49,601 nt of DNA from CAYNFQ01 sp964396715 (GTDB taxonomy: Bacteria; Patescibacteriota; Microgenomatia; Daviesbacterales; UBA10151): NCBI GenBank assembly GCA_964396715.1, contig CAYNFQ010000008.1, positions 1-49,601 on the forward strand, in the 5' to 3' direction. Every line of letters begins with the position of its first letter. Position 1 is the stretch's first letter. The position numbers were made by a program, and so were the translations under genes. Positions 31,589 through 41,111 of the stretch are shown here, piece by piece. The notes below the pieces were generated by a model that made no database searches, was not told the DNA's origin, and saw only the letters and a program-made list of their open reading frames with translations.

Positions 31589-34251
31589 GAAAATATCTCC
31601 TTCATAGGTTTTTGCCATGCTTTTTGTAGCCTGTCCATATCAGCTGTAAACAATCCGTCGACTGCCAGTTTTTCTTCTTTAATAGTTTTTCCTAAAATTT
31701 GGTAAGGTGCTCCTGAAAATAATTTTTTAGCAATTGCCTCATCTTCCACTTCTGCAATAAAACATCCTGCAGTTTCATTAAGTAACTCATTTGCCTTCGC
31801 CTTAATACTAGCTCCACAGTTTCCACCAACACACATTTCAAAAATAGCAGTTATTAATCCTCCCTCAGAGCTATCGTGACAGGACAAAACTTTACCGTTA
31901 ACAATGGCCTGATGTATTTTTTCCAAAACTTTTGGCAATAACTTTAAATCCACTTTTGGTACACTTTCTTCTTCCAAATCTTGTTTTCCCACCAATACTA
32001 TTGTTGATCCCACCTTTTTAAAATCAGAAGACACTGTTTTTTTAACATCCGGTATTTTTCCAAAAACAGACATACAAAGGGTGGCAGGACTATGTATGAC
32101 TATTCCATCAGATCCACGGTATGTGGCAGACAAACTGTCTTTGCCTGAAATTACAGGAATCTTTAAAGCCTTCATAAAATCACAAACTGCATCTACTGCC
32201 ATGTCTAACTTCCCTAACCATTCTTCATCTGGATACGGCCAGATATAATTATTAATCAAAGATGCATTTTTGTAATCTCCTCCAACAGCCACATAATTTG
32301 AGATTGCCTCCGTTGCAGACCAAATAGTCCCCAAATAGGCATCCTGCATTGTTAATCTAGGATTAAGTCCGTGTGATACCACTAGTCCATAATCTTTTTC
32401 TAAAATTGGTTTTATAACTGCGGCATCTTGGGGTCCATCCATACCAACTCCTGCAAAAGGAGGTAATGCATTTGTTCCTTGAACAGTATGATCATACATT
32501 CTCAAAATCGGCTCCTTAGAATTCACATCCCCATGAGATAGTGTTTTTTCTAATAGTTTTATCCACTCTTCTTCTATCATCGGCATGTTCAGGTGCGACC
32601 TTAACGAAGGTGCGACCTGAACATGAGTTGCACGCATTGTACGCTGTGGTAATCCACCGTAAAGAAAATTCATTTCCAAATCTCCAATCTTTTCTTTATT
32701 AAAATACACCTGAAGTCTTTTACTTCCATCAAACTCTGCTATTTCAGTTGCTTCCACATTATATTTTTTACAAATATCTAAAAACTGTTTAAGTTTTTTG
32801 GGGGGCAAAATTATTAACATTCTTTCCTGTGATTCTGACACCCAGATTTCCCAGGGAGATAAACCTTGATATTTTAAGGGTGCTTTTTCCAGATGAACTG
32901 TAACTCCAGTTTCTGCTCCCATTTCACCAATGGCTGAAGAAAATCCACCGGCTCCTAAATCCTGAACTGCCCTGATTAAATTTTTATCACGGGCTTCCAA
33001 AATAGCATCAAAAGTTCTTTTCTCCTCAATGGCATTTCCTATTTGGACAGCTGTAGTATTAACTTCTATTGTTCTATCAGACATTTCCGCGGATGAAAAT
33101 GTGGCACCATGAATCCCATCTCTTCCTGTCCTTCCTCCAATAACAACTGCTACATCACCGACTTTTGGTTCTTCTTTTTTAGCTTTGCTTTTAGGTAAAA
33201 TTCCATAAGCTCCCACCAGTACAATTGGCTTAGCCCTGAAATCATCATGAAAATGAAATGATCCGTTATTTGTCGGGATGCCTACTCTGTTGCCGTAATC
33301 TCTGACAGCAGAAACAACCTTTTTTAAAATATAGTCAGGGGGAAGCGTTCCGGCAGGCAGTTTATCCTTATCCATATCAGGTGGAGCTAAACAAAATATA
33401 TCTGTTGAAACAACAGCTTTGGCTCCCTGTCCGGTTGCCACCACATCTCTGAAAACTCCCCCTGATCCGGTCATGGCTCCCCCATAAGGTTCAATAGCTG
33501 ATGGGGCATTATGAGTTTCTGCTTTTCCATTAATAGCCCAACCAGCGTAGAAATCCATTACCCCGGCATTATCCACAAAAGCAGAAACTATATTTTTCTT
33601 ATGTTTCAAGGCTTCTTTTTTAAGTCTGGTAAATAAAGGTTCTTTTTCCTGTCCATCAATAATTAGTTTGGCTTTAAAGGTTTTGTGTGCACAATGCTCA
33701 CTCCAAGTTTGGGCTAAAGTTTCCAGTTCCAAATCTGTTGGATCTCTTTTTATTTTTGTAAAATAATTTTGAATAACTTTCATTTCATCAATATTTAAAA
33801 ATAATTTATCCTTTGAAATGTTTTGCAATTGATCCCCCGTCATTTTTCTAATCTCAATCACTTTAGTTTTTCCAGAAGTTCCTTTAATAACTAACGTTTT
33901 GGGTTGTTCTTTAACAACATATTCAATTAAAGGGTTGTAGAGATTTGTCCTGTCAACATTGGAAGCAATATATTCATGAGAGGAATCAGCTGCAATAAGT
34001 TTTATCCCCAAATCGTCAGCAGCTTTTAGAATAGATCCTACTTCTGGATTCATAACTCCTGGTTTATAAGCAACTTCTATAACTTCCTCATAAGTTAGTG
34101 GTTTATTGATTGAATAAGTCTGGGTTATGGACTCTGATAAAAGTGTTTCCGCCAAAAGTTTTGTTTCTTCCAGGCTAATTCCTTCCAGTCTATAAACTTT
34201 AATTTTTTCTATTCTTGAATTTTTATCTGCAACCCTGACTTTATAGATCAT
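31585..34251 (-). CDS. purL: FGAM synthetase, large subunit
   Basis: An 888-residue PurL, longer than the 740-residue Bacillus type. The extra N-terminus (residues 1 to about 160, including VAYKPGVMNPEVGSILKAADDLGIK) may include a PurS-like module, since no separate purS is seen. The catalytic part starts near EHCAHKTFKAKL and contains HNAPSAIEPYGGAMTGSGGVFRDVVATG, GGFSSAIGEMG, VSESQERMLI, ISGKDSLSATY and HDSSEGGLITAIFE. Residues 544-555 (HVQVAPSLRSHL region) come from a 34-base imperfect palindrome inserted in frame. It works with PurQ, encoded next. Confidence 0.95.
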   Translation of the reverse strand: MIYKVRVADKNSRIEKIKVYRLEGISLEETKLLAETLLSESITQTYSINKPLTYEEVIEVAYKPGVMNPEVGSILKAADDLGIKLIAADSSHEYIASNVDRTNLYNPLIEYVVKEQPKTLVIKGTSGKTKVIEIRKMTGDQLQNISKDKLFLNIDEMKVIQNYFTKIKRDPTDLELETLAQTWSEHCAHKTFKAKLIIDGQEKEPLFTRLKKEALKHKKNIVSAFVDNAGVMDFYAGWAINGKAETHNAPSAIEPYGGAMTGSGGVFRDVVATGQGAKAVVSTDIFCLAPPDMDKDKLPAGTLPPDYILKKVVSAVRDYGNRVGIPTNNGSFHFHDDFRAKPIVLVGAYGILPKSKAKKEEPKVGDVAVVIGGRTGRDGIHGATFSSAEMSDRTIEVNTTAVQIGNAIEEKRTFDAILEARDKNLIRAVQDLGAGGFSSAIGEMGAETGVTVHLEKAPLKYQGLSPWEIWVSESQERMLIILPPKKLKQFLDICKKYNVEATEIAEFDGSKRLQVYFNKEKIGDLEMNFLYGGLPQRTMRATHVQVAPSLRSHLNMPMIEEEWIKLLEKTLSHGDVNSKEPILRMYDHTVQGTNALPPFAGVGMDGPQDAAVIKPILEKDYGLVVSHGLNPRLTMQDAYLGTIWSATEAISNYVAVGGDYKNASLINNYIWPYPDEEWLGKLDMAVDAVCDFMKALKIPVISGKDSLSATYRGSDGIVIHSPATLCMSVFGKIPDVKKTVSSDFKKVGSTIVLVGKQDLEEESVPKVDLKLLPKVLEKIHQAIVNGKVLSCHDSSEGGLITAIFEMCVGGNCGASIKAKANELLNETAGCFIAEVEDEAIAKKLFSGAPYQILGKTIKEEKLAVDGLFTADMDRLQKAWQKPMKEIFS
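32588..32621. repeat. Imperfect palindrome inserted in frame in purL
   Basis: TTCAGGT and ACCTGAA outer arms enclose ACCT/AGGT inner arms around TAACGA, with gcg opposite gcg as the mismatch. AGGTGCGACCT is also a direct repeat within it. It encodes residues about 544-555 of PurL, which have no counterpart in the PurLs I know. Confidence 0.65.
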
Positions 34252-34263
34252 TTTACTCGAAAG

Positions 34264-36210
34264 TCATTTAGACTTTCTCCTCCTTTCTAAATCTCTCCAT
34301 CCAATATCTGTTCTATAATGTAAATTATCCCCTTCAATACTTATTAACTTCATAGCATTATATGCTTTCTCTCTTGCCTCCATCACATCTTTACCTTCTC
34401 CCACTATATATAAAACTCTCCCGCCATTTACTACATAATCCATATTAATTTTTTTTATCCCTGCTCCATAAATTTTTATTCCCATTTTTTTTACTCTTTC
34501 TATTCCAAACACTTTTTTACCCTTAACAGATGGATAGTCTGTGGGGTAACCTTTTGCAGTTGCTGCAACCACAACCCTTACTTTTTTATCAATATCAATT
34601 TCCAAACTTTTTAATTTTCCAAAAATTATGGCATCGGCAATTTCAGTAAAATCATTTTTAATAGAGGGAATAATGACTTGCGCTTCCGGATCTCCCCATC
34701 TGGCATTAAACTCAATAATGTATACATCTCCATTAACGACCATCCCACCCAAATATAAAACTCCTTTATACGGCCTACCTTCTGTTTTCATACCTTTCAT
34801 GACTTTGCCAAAAATTTCTTCAACCTGCTTTTTAATTTTTGTGTCCACAACAAGTGGATTGGAAACACATCCCATTCCTCCGGTATTTGGCCCTTTATCT
34901 CCATCATTTACTCTTTTGTGATCTTGAGCAAATCCTACTATTTTGCAGTCTTTACCATCACAAAGAGCAAATGCAGAAAATTCTTCCCCCATTAACCATT
35001 CCTCTATAAGATATGTTTCGCCAGCTTTTCCAAACTGCCCCATTTCTTTAATTGCTGCTATTGCTTCACTGCTACTACTTGCAGGAATTGCTCCTTTTCC
35101 TTCTGCCAATCCTGATGCTTTAATAAACCACCGATTTGATCCCCGCTCACGGTTTCGGCCTTCATCCTCAATTTTTTTAACAAATTTAATGCCTTCTTTT
35201 GCAGATGTAAAAGTGTAAAACTTTGGCGATGGAATATTATATTTTTTCATAAAATCTCTGGCCCAGGCTTTATCCCACTCAATCTGTCCTGCAAGTTTTG
35301 TGGGTCCAAAAACTGGAGTACCATTTTTCAAAAGCTCATCCACCAATCCTGCCTCTACTGCATTATCTTGAGCCACATCTACCAGATCCACTTTTTCTTT
35401 TTGACAAATTTCTAAAATCTCAGCAACTGAAGTGGTTTTTAAATGAGGATAGGTGACAACTTGCTTTTTGGTATTAATTTGCATCAAATCATTCCCCGGC
35501 ACCACCAAAATTTTTCCCACATGCTCACTTTGTCCATATTTATCAACTAAAGCTGCCCCTCTCCCACCTCCATCTGTAATCAACACTGTTTTTGTTCGAT
35601 TATTCGAATAATTGGTACAAAGCCGTACCAAAACATCAACATATAACTTATTTTCTTCTACTTTTAGTCGGGTATACAAAGACTCCACTGTATCTCCTTT
35701 TCTAATTTTTTCAAAACATCTTCCTAACACTTTCCCAAAATCAAATTCTTTAGATAAAAAATGATTGGTGCAACCAGCATAAGTGCACTTTTTATCCAAA
35801 AAATTCTGTATGGCTTTATCAGCTAGTTTTCCTCTATTCCATAAGCCATCTGTTCCATCCGGGTTCTTAACTACTCCATCCATAGTATCCGGAATTAAAC
35901 CTGGGTGGGTATTTAAGATTCTGTTAGGAAAGGCGTCTATAACTTCATCCAAAATAATCTGTCTCCATCCGGCTAAACAGATATAATCCGGATTTAACTT
36001 TTTTAAGGTTTGTAAAAGATCTTCCTTTTTTTGGACCATCTTAATGGGCAGTCTGTGTTTCTTTGCTCTTTTTAACCCCGCGGCATCTGTTGTATCGCTT
36101 ATCACCGCCACAATAGTTGCATTAATTTTCCCTGACTTTACCCCATCAATGATTGCTTGAAGATTTGTGCCCCCTCCTACATTTGAAATTAAGACTGCCA
36201 GTCTTTTCAT
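34264..36210 (-). CDS. purND: Fusion: GAR transformylase (PurN) + GAR synthetase (PurD)
   Basis: A 648-residue fusion of two enzymes at neighbouring steps. Residues 1 to about 197 are PurN (LAVLISNVGGGTNLQAIID, then NTHPGLIPDTMDG with the catalytic Asn-x-His), using 10-formyl-THF. Residues about 204-648 are PurD, an ATP-grasp ligase (VLITDGGGRGAAL, VFGPTKLAGQIEWDKAWARDFM, SGLAEGKGA, GGMGCVSNP, FNARWGDPEAQVI). Between them residues 198-205 are encoded by a palindromic element that elsewhere lies next to start codons. Domain order is opposite to the reaction order (PurD before PurN). ATG 36210 overlaps the purF stop region and is preferred over 36246. Confidence 0.95.
   Translation of the reverse strand: MKRLAVLISNVGGGTNLQAIIDGVKSGKINATIVAVISDTTDAAGLKRAKKHRLPIKMVQKKEDLLQTLKKLNPDYICLAGWRQIILDEVIDAFPNRILNTHPGLIPDTMDGVVKNPDGTDGLWNRGKLADKAIQNFLDKKCTYAGCTNHFLSKEFDFGKVLGRCFEKIRKGDTVESLYTRLKVEENKLYVDVLVRLCTNYSNNRTKTVLITDGGGRGAALVDKYGQSEHVGKILVVPGNDLMQINTKKQVVTYPHLKTTSVAEILEICQKEKVDLVDVAQDNAVEAGLVDELLKNGTPVFGPTKLAGQIEWDKAWARDFMKKYNIPSPKFYTFTSAKEGIKFVKKIEDEGRNRERGSNRWFIKASGLAEGKGAIPASSSSEAIAAIKEMGQFGKAGETYLIEEWLMGEEFSAFALCDGKDCKIVGFAQDHKRVNDGDKGPNTGGMGCVSNPLVVDTKIKKQVEEIFGKVMKGMKTEGRPYKGVLYLGGMVVNGDVYIIEFNARWGDPEAQVIIPSIKNDFTEIADAIIFGKLKSLEIDIDKKVRVVVAATAKGYPTDYPSVKGKKVFGIERVKKMGIKIYGAGIKKINMDYVVNGGRVLYIVGEGKDVMEAREKAYNAMKLISIEGDNLHYRTDIGWRDLERRRKSK
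35594..35617. repeat. Palindromic element copy 4, at the PurN-PurD junction
   Basis: It carries the same 23 bases as copies 1-3 and is translated in frame as part of TNYSNNRT. Its orientation relative to the downstream PurD segment is the same as at purH, where it ends one base before the ATG. Confidence 0.9.
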
Positions 36211-36211
36211 C

Positions 36212-37645
36212 TTAAGTGACTTTTCTGATCTCCTTTGCCCGCTCACCTATATCTACCGGATATTTACCTGTAAAACAAGAGGTGCAAAGTCTATCTTCCG
36301 AAAGCCCAACTGCTTTAAGCAAGCCTTCATATGAAAGATAATGCAATGAATTAACCCCTATTTCTTCGGCTATTTCTGCAACCGTTTTTTTGGCAGCAAT
36401 CAACTCCTGCTGTCTTGGTGTATCAATGCCATAAAAGTCGGGGTATTTATAAGGAGGAGAGGAAATCAGCATATGCACTTCCCTTGCCCCTGCATTTCTT
36501 AACATTTTAATAATTTCTTTTGAAGTTGTCCCTCTGACAATTGAATCATCAATCAGTATCACTTTTTTACCTTTTAAAATATGTGGCATGGGATTGAGTT
36601 TAAGTCTTACTCCCACATTTCTGGTATGCTGCTCGGGCATAATAAAAGTTCTATGAATATAACGATTTTTAATCAGTCCCGGATAAAAAGGAATTCCTGA
36701 TTTCCTTGAAAAACCTAAAGCCGCAGGAATTGCGGAATCCGGCACAGGAATTACCACATCTGCTTTAATATTGCCATTTTCCCAGGCAAGCTGTTCTCCT
36801 AAATTTTGACGTACTTGATCGACGCTTTTCCCCATCAAAATGCTGTCAGGTCTAGCCAGATAGACAAACTCAAACACATCCAGTTTTTGCGTGCCTTTTT
36901 CTATTTGAAAACTACTTAAGCCTTTATCATCAATAAGAATTATCTCTCCGGGCTTGACTTCCCTCAAAAATTTAGCCCCAATAATATCCAATGCGCAAGT
37001 TTCTGAAGCAACAACAAACCCTCCATTTAATTTCCCCAAACACAAAGGTCTGATCCCAAAAGAGTCCCTAACGGCAACAATTTTCCCTTTTGCCATAATT
37101 AGTAAGCAGAATACTCCTGTAAATAAAGGGTAGGCTTTTTTAACTGCCTCCTCTAAAGCTAACCCGGAAAACATATAAAACCCTACAGCTTTGGCAATCA
37201 TTTCTGAATCATTCAAGCCCTCAACAGGTATTTTCTTTGCTTGGAAAAACTCCTGCAATTTCTTAACGGATGGTAAATTTCCATTGTGGGCCAAAGCAAT
37301 TAAATTTCCATTTTTTAACTTTTCTATAACTGGTTGGGCATGCTCAATTTTTGAATCACCTGATGTAGAATAACGGTTGTGGCCTATGGCAAAATAGCCT
37401 TTTAATTTTTTCAGATCTTCTTCTGAAAATACATGGGAAACAAGTCCCATTCCTTTGTGAAAATAGATCTCTTTACCATCTGAAGATGCAATACCTGAAG
37501 ATTCCTGACCTCTGTGTTGTAAGGCCCAAAGCCCGGGATGAACTAATCTTGAAGCTTCAAAACCTTTACCAAAAATTCCGAAGATGCCACACTTTTCTTT
37601 TGGATGATCTTCAAGATGTAAAGATTTGGGTTTTTGATTTCCCAT
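36212..37645 (-). CDS. purF: Amidophosphoribosyltransferase
   Basis: A 477-residue first committed enzyme of purine synthesis, moving glutamine nitrogen to PRPP. A short propeptide precedes the nucleophile Cys of KEKCGIFGIFG. The glutaminase domain has GHNRYSTSG and LAHNGNL, and the PRPP loop is VILIDDSIVRGTTSKEI. ETCALD and the C-terminal CTSCFTGKYP match the cysteine positions of the iron-sulfur, Bacillus-type enzyme. It is the first gene of the operon purF-purND-purL-purQ-guaA. The ATG lies five bases after a -10 box. Confidence 0.96.
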   Translation of the reverse strand: MGNQKPKSLHLEDHPKEKCGIFGIFGKGFEASRLVHPGLWALQHRGQESSGIASSDGKEIYFHKGMGLVSHVFSEEDLKKLKGYFAIGHNRYSTSGDSKIEHAQPVIEKLKNGNLIALAHNGNLPSVKKLQEFFQAKKIPVEGLNDSEMIAKAVGFYMFSGLALEEAVKKAYPLFTGVFCLLIMAKGKIVAVRDSFGIRPLCLGKLNGGFVVASETCALDIIGAKFLREVKPGEIILIDDKGLSSFQIEKGTQKLDVFEFVYLARPDSILMGKSVDQVRQNLGEQLAWENGNIKADVVIPVPDSAIPAALGFSRKSGIPFYPGLIKNRYIHRTFIMPEQHTRNVGVRLKLNPMPHILKGKKVILIDDSIVRGTTSKEIIKMLRNAGAREVHMLISSPPYKYPDFYGIDTPRQQELIAAKKTVAEIAEEIGVNSLHYLSYEGLLKAVGLSEDRLCTSCFTGKYPVDIGERAKEIRKVT

Positions 37646-37650
37646 AGCCT

Positions 37651-37679
37651 ACTATAACTAATTAGACATCTTGAGTCAA
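37651..37679 (-). promoter_or_regulatory. Promoter of the purF operon
   Basis: On the minus strand TTGACT (37679-37674), 17 bases, TATAGT (37656-37651), then the ATG after five bases. It is leaderless by spacing and overlaps the divergent dagK promoter. Confidence 0.78.
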
Positions 37680-37691
37680 GTATCATATACT
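37663..37691 (+). promoter_or_regulatory. Promoter of dagK
   Basis: TAGACA (37663-37668), 17 bases and TATACT (37686-37691) precede the ATG by ten bases. The two promoters of the divergent purF/dagK pair are interleaved, so their use may be mutually exclusive. Confidence 0.6.
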
Positions 37692-37701
37692 AATAAAATT
37701 C

Positions 37702-38061
37702 ATGGAGTCTAAGAACTTTCATATTCTCTCTTTTAAATATGCCTTTGAAGGTTTTATTTCTGCCTTGAAAGAAGAACCAAACTTGAAGATCCATTTTATA
37801 ATTGGCTTTCTTGTGATATTTGCCGGATTTTATTTTAATCTTACCCAACTTGACTGGATAATAATTATCACCATGATTGGTTTAGTAATCTCTGTAGAAT
37901 TAACTAATACGGCAGTTGAGGCAGTGGTAGATTATCTGATACAGGCAAAGCATCCTGGGGCAAAGATTGCCAAAGATATTTCTGCAGCAGCAGTTTTGGT
38001 GGCAGCAATCACTTCTGCGATTGTGGGTTTAATTGTTTTTCTCCCATACATTAATGGATAA
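37702..38061 (+). CDS. dagK: Diacylglycerol/undecaprenol kinase family membrane protein
   Basis: A 119-residue DagK-family protein with three membrane helices. The family signature ELTNTAVEAVVDYL is followed by KHPGAKIAKDISAAAVLVAAI, and the N-terminal AFEGFISALKEEPNLKIHF is the normal amphipathic part with the catalytic acid. In Gram-positive-like bacteria this family phosphorylates undecaprenol for cell-wall lipid recycling. The overlapping next gene encodes a PAP2 phosphatase of the same lipid cycle. Confidence 0.92.
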   Translation: MESKNFHILSFKYAFEGFISALKEEPNLKIHFIIGFLVIFAGFYFNLTQLDWIIIITMIGLVISVELTNTAVEAVVDYLIQAKHPGAKIAKDISAAAVLVAAITSAIVGLIVFLPYING

Positions 38062-38578
38062 TCTCAGCTTGTTTTTACTAATCTTCAGCATGAATAATAA
38101 GAATAATATCTTAGATCAGCTGATGATCTTTGGAGCAGAATATGTGATCTATCTTACCTTTATACTGATAATTCTTTTAGCCTTCAAAGGAGGGGTCAAA
38201 GAAAGAAAAGCCTTAATTTTAGCAGTCCTCTCACTTCCTGTAGCAGTAATAATCATAAAAATCATACACCTATTCCTGGTTGAACCCCGCCCTTTTATCA
38301 CCTATGACATCACTCCTTTAATTACCCATAAGGAAGACGCATCCTTTCCTTCCCGCCATACCTCCTTAGTGTTTGCGGTTGCATTTGCTTATCTTTTTTA
38401 TAAATCTAAATGGGCCTCCTTTTTTCTGGCTTTAGCAATATGGGTCAGTTTATCCAGAATTTATGTAGGAGTACATTTCCCTTTAGATATTTTAGGAGGA
38501 ATTATTACTGCCTTTATATCAGTTCTATTATCCTGGAAAATCAAGAGCAGGTTACAAAAGAGGCTTGGCCTTGACTAA
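38054..38578 (+). CDS. PAP2-family phosphatase (undecaprenyl-pyrophosphatase type)
   Basis: A 174-residue membrane phosphatase with the three PAP2 motifs: KIIHLFLVEPRPFI, PSRHTSLVF and SRIYVGVHFPLDILGG, and four to five hydrophobic helices. It probably dephosphorylates undecaprenyl pyrophosphate, matching the kinase gene before it. The ATG at 38054 overlaps the dagK stop (ATGGATAA); one at 38090 (MNNKNNILDQL) is equally possible. The 3' end overlaps the convergent gdhA gene by 27 bases. Confidence 0.88.
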   Translation: MDNLSLFLLIFSMNNKNNILDQLMIFGAEYVIYLTFILIILLAFKGGVKERKALILAVLSLPVAVIIIKIIHLFLVEPRPFITYDITPLITHKEDASFPSRHTSLVFAVAFAYLFYKSKWASFFLALAIWVSLSRIYVGVHFPLDILGGIITAFISVLLSWKIKSRLQKRLGLD

Positions 38579-39829
38579 TCTTTGTAAAGCCGAAATATAA
38601 GCTGCTGTTCTTAAATTAACTTTTCTACTTTCATAAATTTGCCACATTTCATTAAAAGCTGCTGTCATTTTCTCTTTTAATTTATCAAATACCTCATCTT
38701 TAGACCATCTTTCTCCATTCATGTTTTGCAACCATTCAAAATATGAAGCAGTTACTCCACCCGCATTATTGAGCACATCTGGCGCTACCAGAATATTTTT
38801 TTTGTTTAAAATTTCATCTGCCTCAGCCGTCGTAGGGCCGTTGGCCATCTCAAAAATTAGTTTGGCCTTTATTTTGGGAGCAGTCTCTTTTGTAATCACA
38901 TTTTCCAAAGCTGCGGGGATCAATATATCTACTTCCAGCTCAAGCAATTCTTCATTAGTAATCACTCCATCTTCATATTTTTCTGCCAGATCACAAACTG
39001 AACCAATACAATAACATCCGGCTAAGAATCCTTTTTCCTCCTTACATTTCTTAACAAGATCAATATTGAAACCCTTGTTCTTGGAATCATAAATCCCGCC
39101 TTTTACATCTGAAACAGCTACAATTTTATAGCCATTCTCATACAATATCCTGGCCATATTGTAGCCGACATTTCCAAAACCCTGGATGGCAACTGTCAAA
39201 GGTCTTTTAAGCCCTAATCTCTTTGCTAATTCTTCTAGCACATAAAATCCGCCCATGCCTGTGGCTTCTTCCCTGCCTTGTGATCCACCATCCTCAATAG
39301 ATTTACCTGTTACTACTGCTTTTGCTTCTTTTCCTATGATTTTAGAATACTCATCTGCTATCCACCCCATAATTTTAGAGTTTGTATTGATATCCGGGGC
39401 TGGTACATCAAGTTTAGGCCCGATATTGGGGCTGAGGGCTTGGGTAAATTGTCTGGTTATTTTTTCCAGCTCCTCTTCAGAAAAAGTGGAGGGATTAATC
39501 TGCAATCCTCCTTTCCCACCGCCAAAGGGAATGTTAATAACCGCATTTTTAATCATCATCAAAAATGATAAAAGATGAGCTTCATCATCTGAAACTTGCT
39601 CATGATATCTCAAACCCCCTTTATAGGGACCCAGCCAATTATTATATTGGACCCTGAAACCCTTAATCATTTTTAACTCACCTGAAGATAGTTTTATGGG
39701 GAGATTAACTGCAATAGTTCTTTGTGGTGCAGATAGAAGCTGCACAACCGACTCATCTAATTCTAAAATTTGAGCCGCCTTTTTTAGACGACTTAAGACA
39801 TTGTCAAACAAGCTCTGGTCTGTTGCCAT
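38552..39829 (-). CDS. gdhA: Glutamate dehydrogenase (Glu/Leu/Phe/Val family)
   Basis: A 425-residue hexameric-type dehydrogenase linking 2-oxoglutarate, ammonia and glutamate. The glutamate site is GPYKGGLRYHEQV with the conserved lysines, IPFGGGKGG and the catalytic Asp in DVPAPDINT. The dinucleotide loop is IQGFGNVGYNMA, with AVSDVKGGI after it. The C-terminal EMANGPTTAEAD and DVLNNAGGVTASYFEW are typical. Glutamate feeds the aminotransferase of the aro operon and glutamine feeds PurF, PurL and GuaA, so it fits the biosynthetic theme. Coenzyme preference cannot be read with certainty. Confidence 0.95.
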   Translation of the reverse strand: MATDQSLFDNVLSRLKKAAQILELDESVVQLLSAPQRTIAVNLPIKLSSGELKMIKGFRVQYNNWLGPYKGGLRYHEQVSDDEAHLLSFLMMIKNAVINIPFGGGKGGLQINPSTFSEEELEKITRQFTQALSPNIGPKLDVPAPDINTNSKIMGWIADEYSKIIGKEAKAVVTGKSIEDGGSQGREEATGMGGFYVLEELAKRLGLKRPLTVAIQGFGNVGYNMARILYENGYKIVAVSDVKGGIYDSKNKGFNIDLVKKCKEEKGFLAGCYCIGSVCDLAEKYEDGVITNEELLELEVDILIPAALENVITKETAPKIKAKLIFEMANGPTTAEADEILNKKNILVAPDVLNNAGGVTASYFEWLQNMNGERWSKDEVFDKLKEKMTAAFNEMWQIYESRKVNLRTAAYISALQRLVKAKPLL

Positions 39830-39848
39830 ATCTTATCGTTTCATAACC

Positions 39849-41111
39849 TTATTTAAATATTGTCTCAAATTTTTTGGTTTCTTTAAAGGGACCAATGATC
39901 TGCAAATTAAACTTACTTTTAACAAAAAGTTCCTTTGACAAGGATTGTATATCCTCCACAGTCACAGCATCTATTTTTTTTAAATACTCATCAAATGTCT
40001 CAATTTTGCGCTCCAAAATAAAATTAGTCCCGAAATATTCCGCCAAAAAATTGGTTGATTCACTATGCAAAGCGATTCTACCCCTGATCATCTCCTTGGC
40101 TTTTTTTAACTCATCATCAGGTACTTTTTCACCGGACATTTGCATTAGTTCTGCATAAATTACCTCCAATCCCTCATAAACTTTTTCCAGTTTTAATCCT
40201 GCATAAGCGGTAAAGGTACCTGTATCCGAGTAAGAATTACAACTGGCCGAAACCCGGTAAGCCAGACCTCTTCGTTCTCTTACTTGTATAAATAATCTTG
40301 AGGACATACCTTCTCCCAAAATTACGGACAAAACATCAGCCGTATATCTTTTATTATTATATCGGTCAAATCCTTCCACGCCCAGTATTAAATTGGCCTG
40401 ATCTGTTTGTTTATAAAAAATGTTGATTTTCACTTTAGACTGTTTTATTTTTTTAAAGGGTACAAATTTGACCGGAGTTCCTGTAGGAATATCCGAAAAA
40501 TAATTTTTTGCTAATTTTCCGACATCTTTTGGTAATTTACCCGCATATACCAAGGCCATGTTTTTTGGCGAATACAAAGATTCCATATAACTAACAAAAT
40601 CCTCCCTTATGAATGAGCTGATGGTTTTTTCATCTCCGCCTAAATCCCAGCCCAAAGGCTGATCTCCGAATTGCAAGCTCTCATAAAGATCCCAAATTAA
40701 ACGGGCCGGAATATCGCGCAACATCCTAAGTTCTTCTATAATTACTCCTTTTTCCCTTTCGATCTCCGTCTTTGATAAAAGAGATTCTTTAATCATTGAA
40801 GATAAAATATCTGATGCCAGCTCAATATGCGTACTTGCGGATTTTATCCAGTAATAAGTTACTTCTTTACTGGTGGCTGCATTATTGATGGCACCAACCC
40901 CGTCAATTAGTGTTGAAATTTGTTCTGCTGTTGGAAATTTTCTGGAACCTTTAAAAAACATGTGTTCCAAAAAATGGGAAATGCCGTTTATTTTTTTAGT
41001 TTCATATCTGGAGCCGGCGCCAACTGCCAAAAGGGTGGTGACAGAATCTAAATGAGGTAAATTGATCGTAATTAATGTTAAACCGTTTGGTAAAGTTTTT
41101 AGATTATGCAT
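39849..41111 (-). CDS. M16-family zinc peptidase
   Basis: A 420-residue member of the insulinase/processing-peptidase family. The inverted zinc motif is HFLEH in GISHFLEHMFFKGSRKFPTAEQI, and the third ligand is the glutamate of EREKGVIIEELRM. The C-terminal half has the R-x-x-x-G-L-A-Y signature (RERRGLAYRVSASCNSYSDTGTF). Bacterial relatives of this single-chain size are mostly cytoplasmic and act on peptides. The ATG at 41111 (MHNLKTLPNGLTL) is preferred; it overlaps the cmk stop by eight bases. Confidence 0.92.
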   Translation of the reverse strand: MHNLKTLPNGLTLITINLPHLDSVTTLLAVGAGSRYETKKINGISHFLEHMFFKGSRKFPTAEQISTLIDGVGAINNAATSKEVTYYWIKSASTHIELASDILSSMIKESLLSKTEIEREKGVIIEELRMLRDIPARLIWDLYESLQFGDQPLGWDLGGDEKTISSFIREDFVSYMESLYSPKNMALVYAGKLPKDVGKLAKNYFSDIPTGTPVKFVPFKKIKQSKVKINIFYKQTDQANLILGVEGFDRYNNKRYTADVLSVILGEGMSSRLFIQVRERRGLAYRVSASCNSYSDTGTFTAYAGLKLEKVYEGLEVIYAELMQMSGEKVPDDELKKAKEMIRGRIALHSESTNFLAEYFGTNFILERKIETFDEYLKKIDAVTVEDIQSLSKELFVKSKFNLQIIGPFKETKKFETIFK

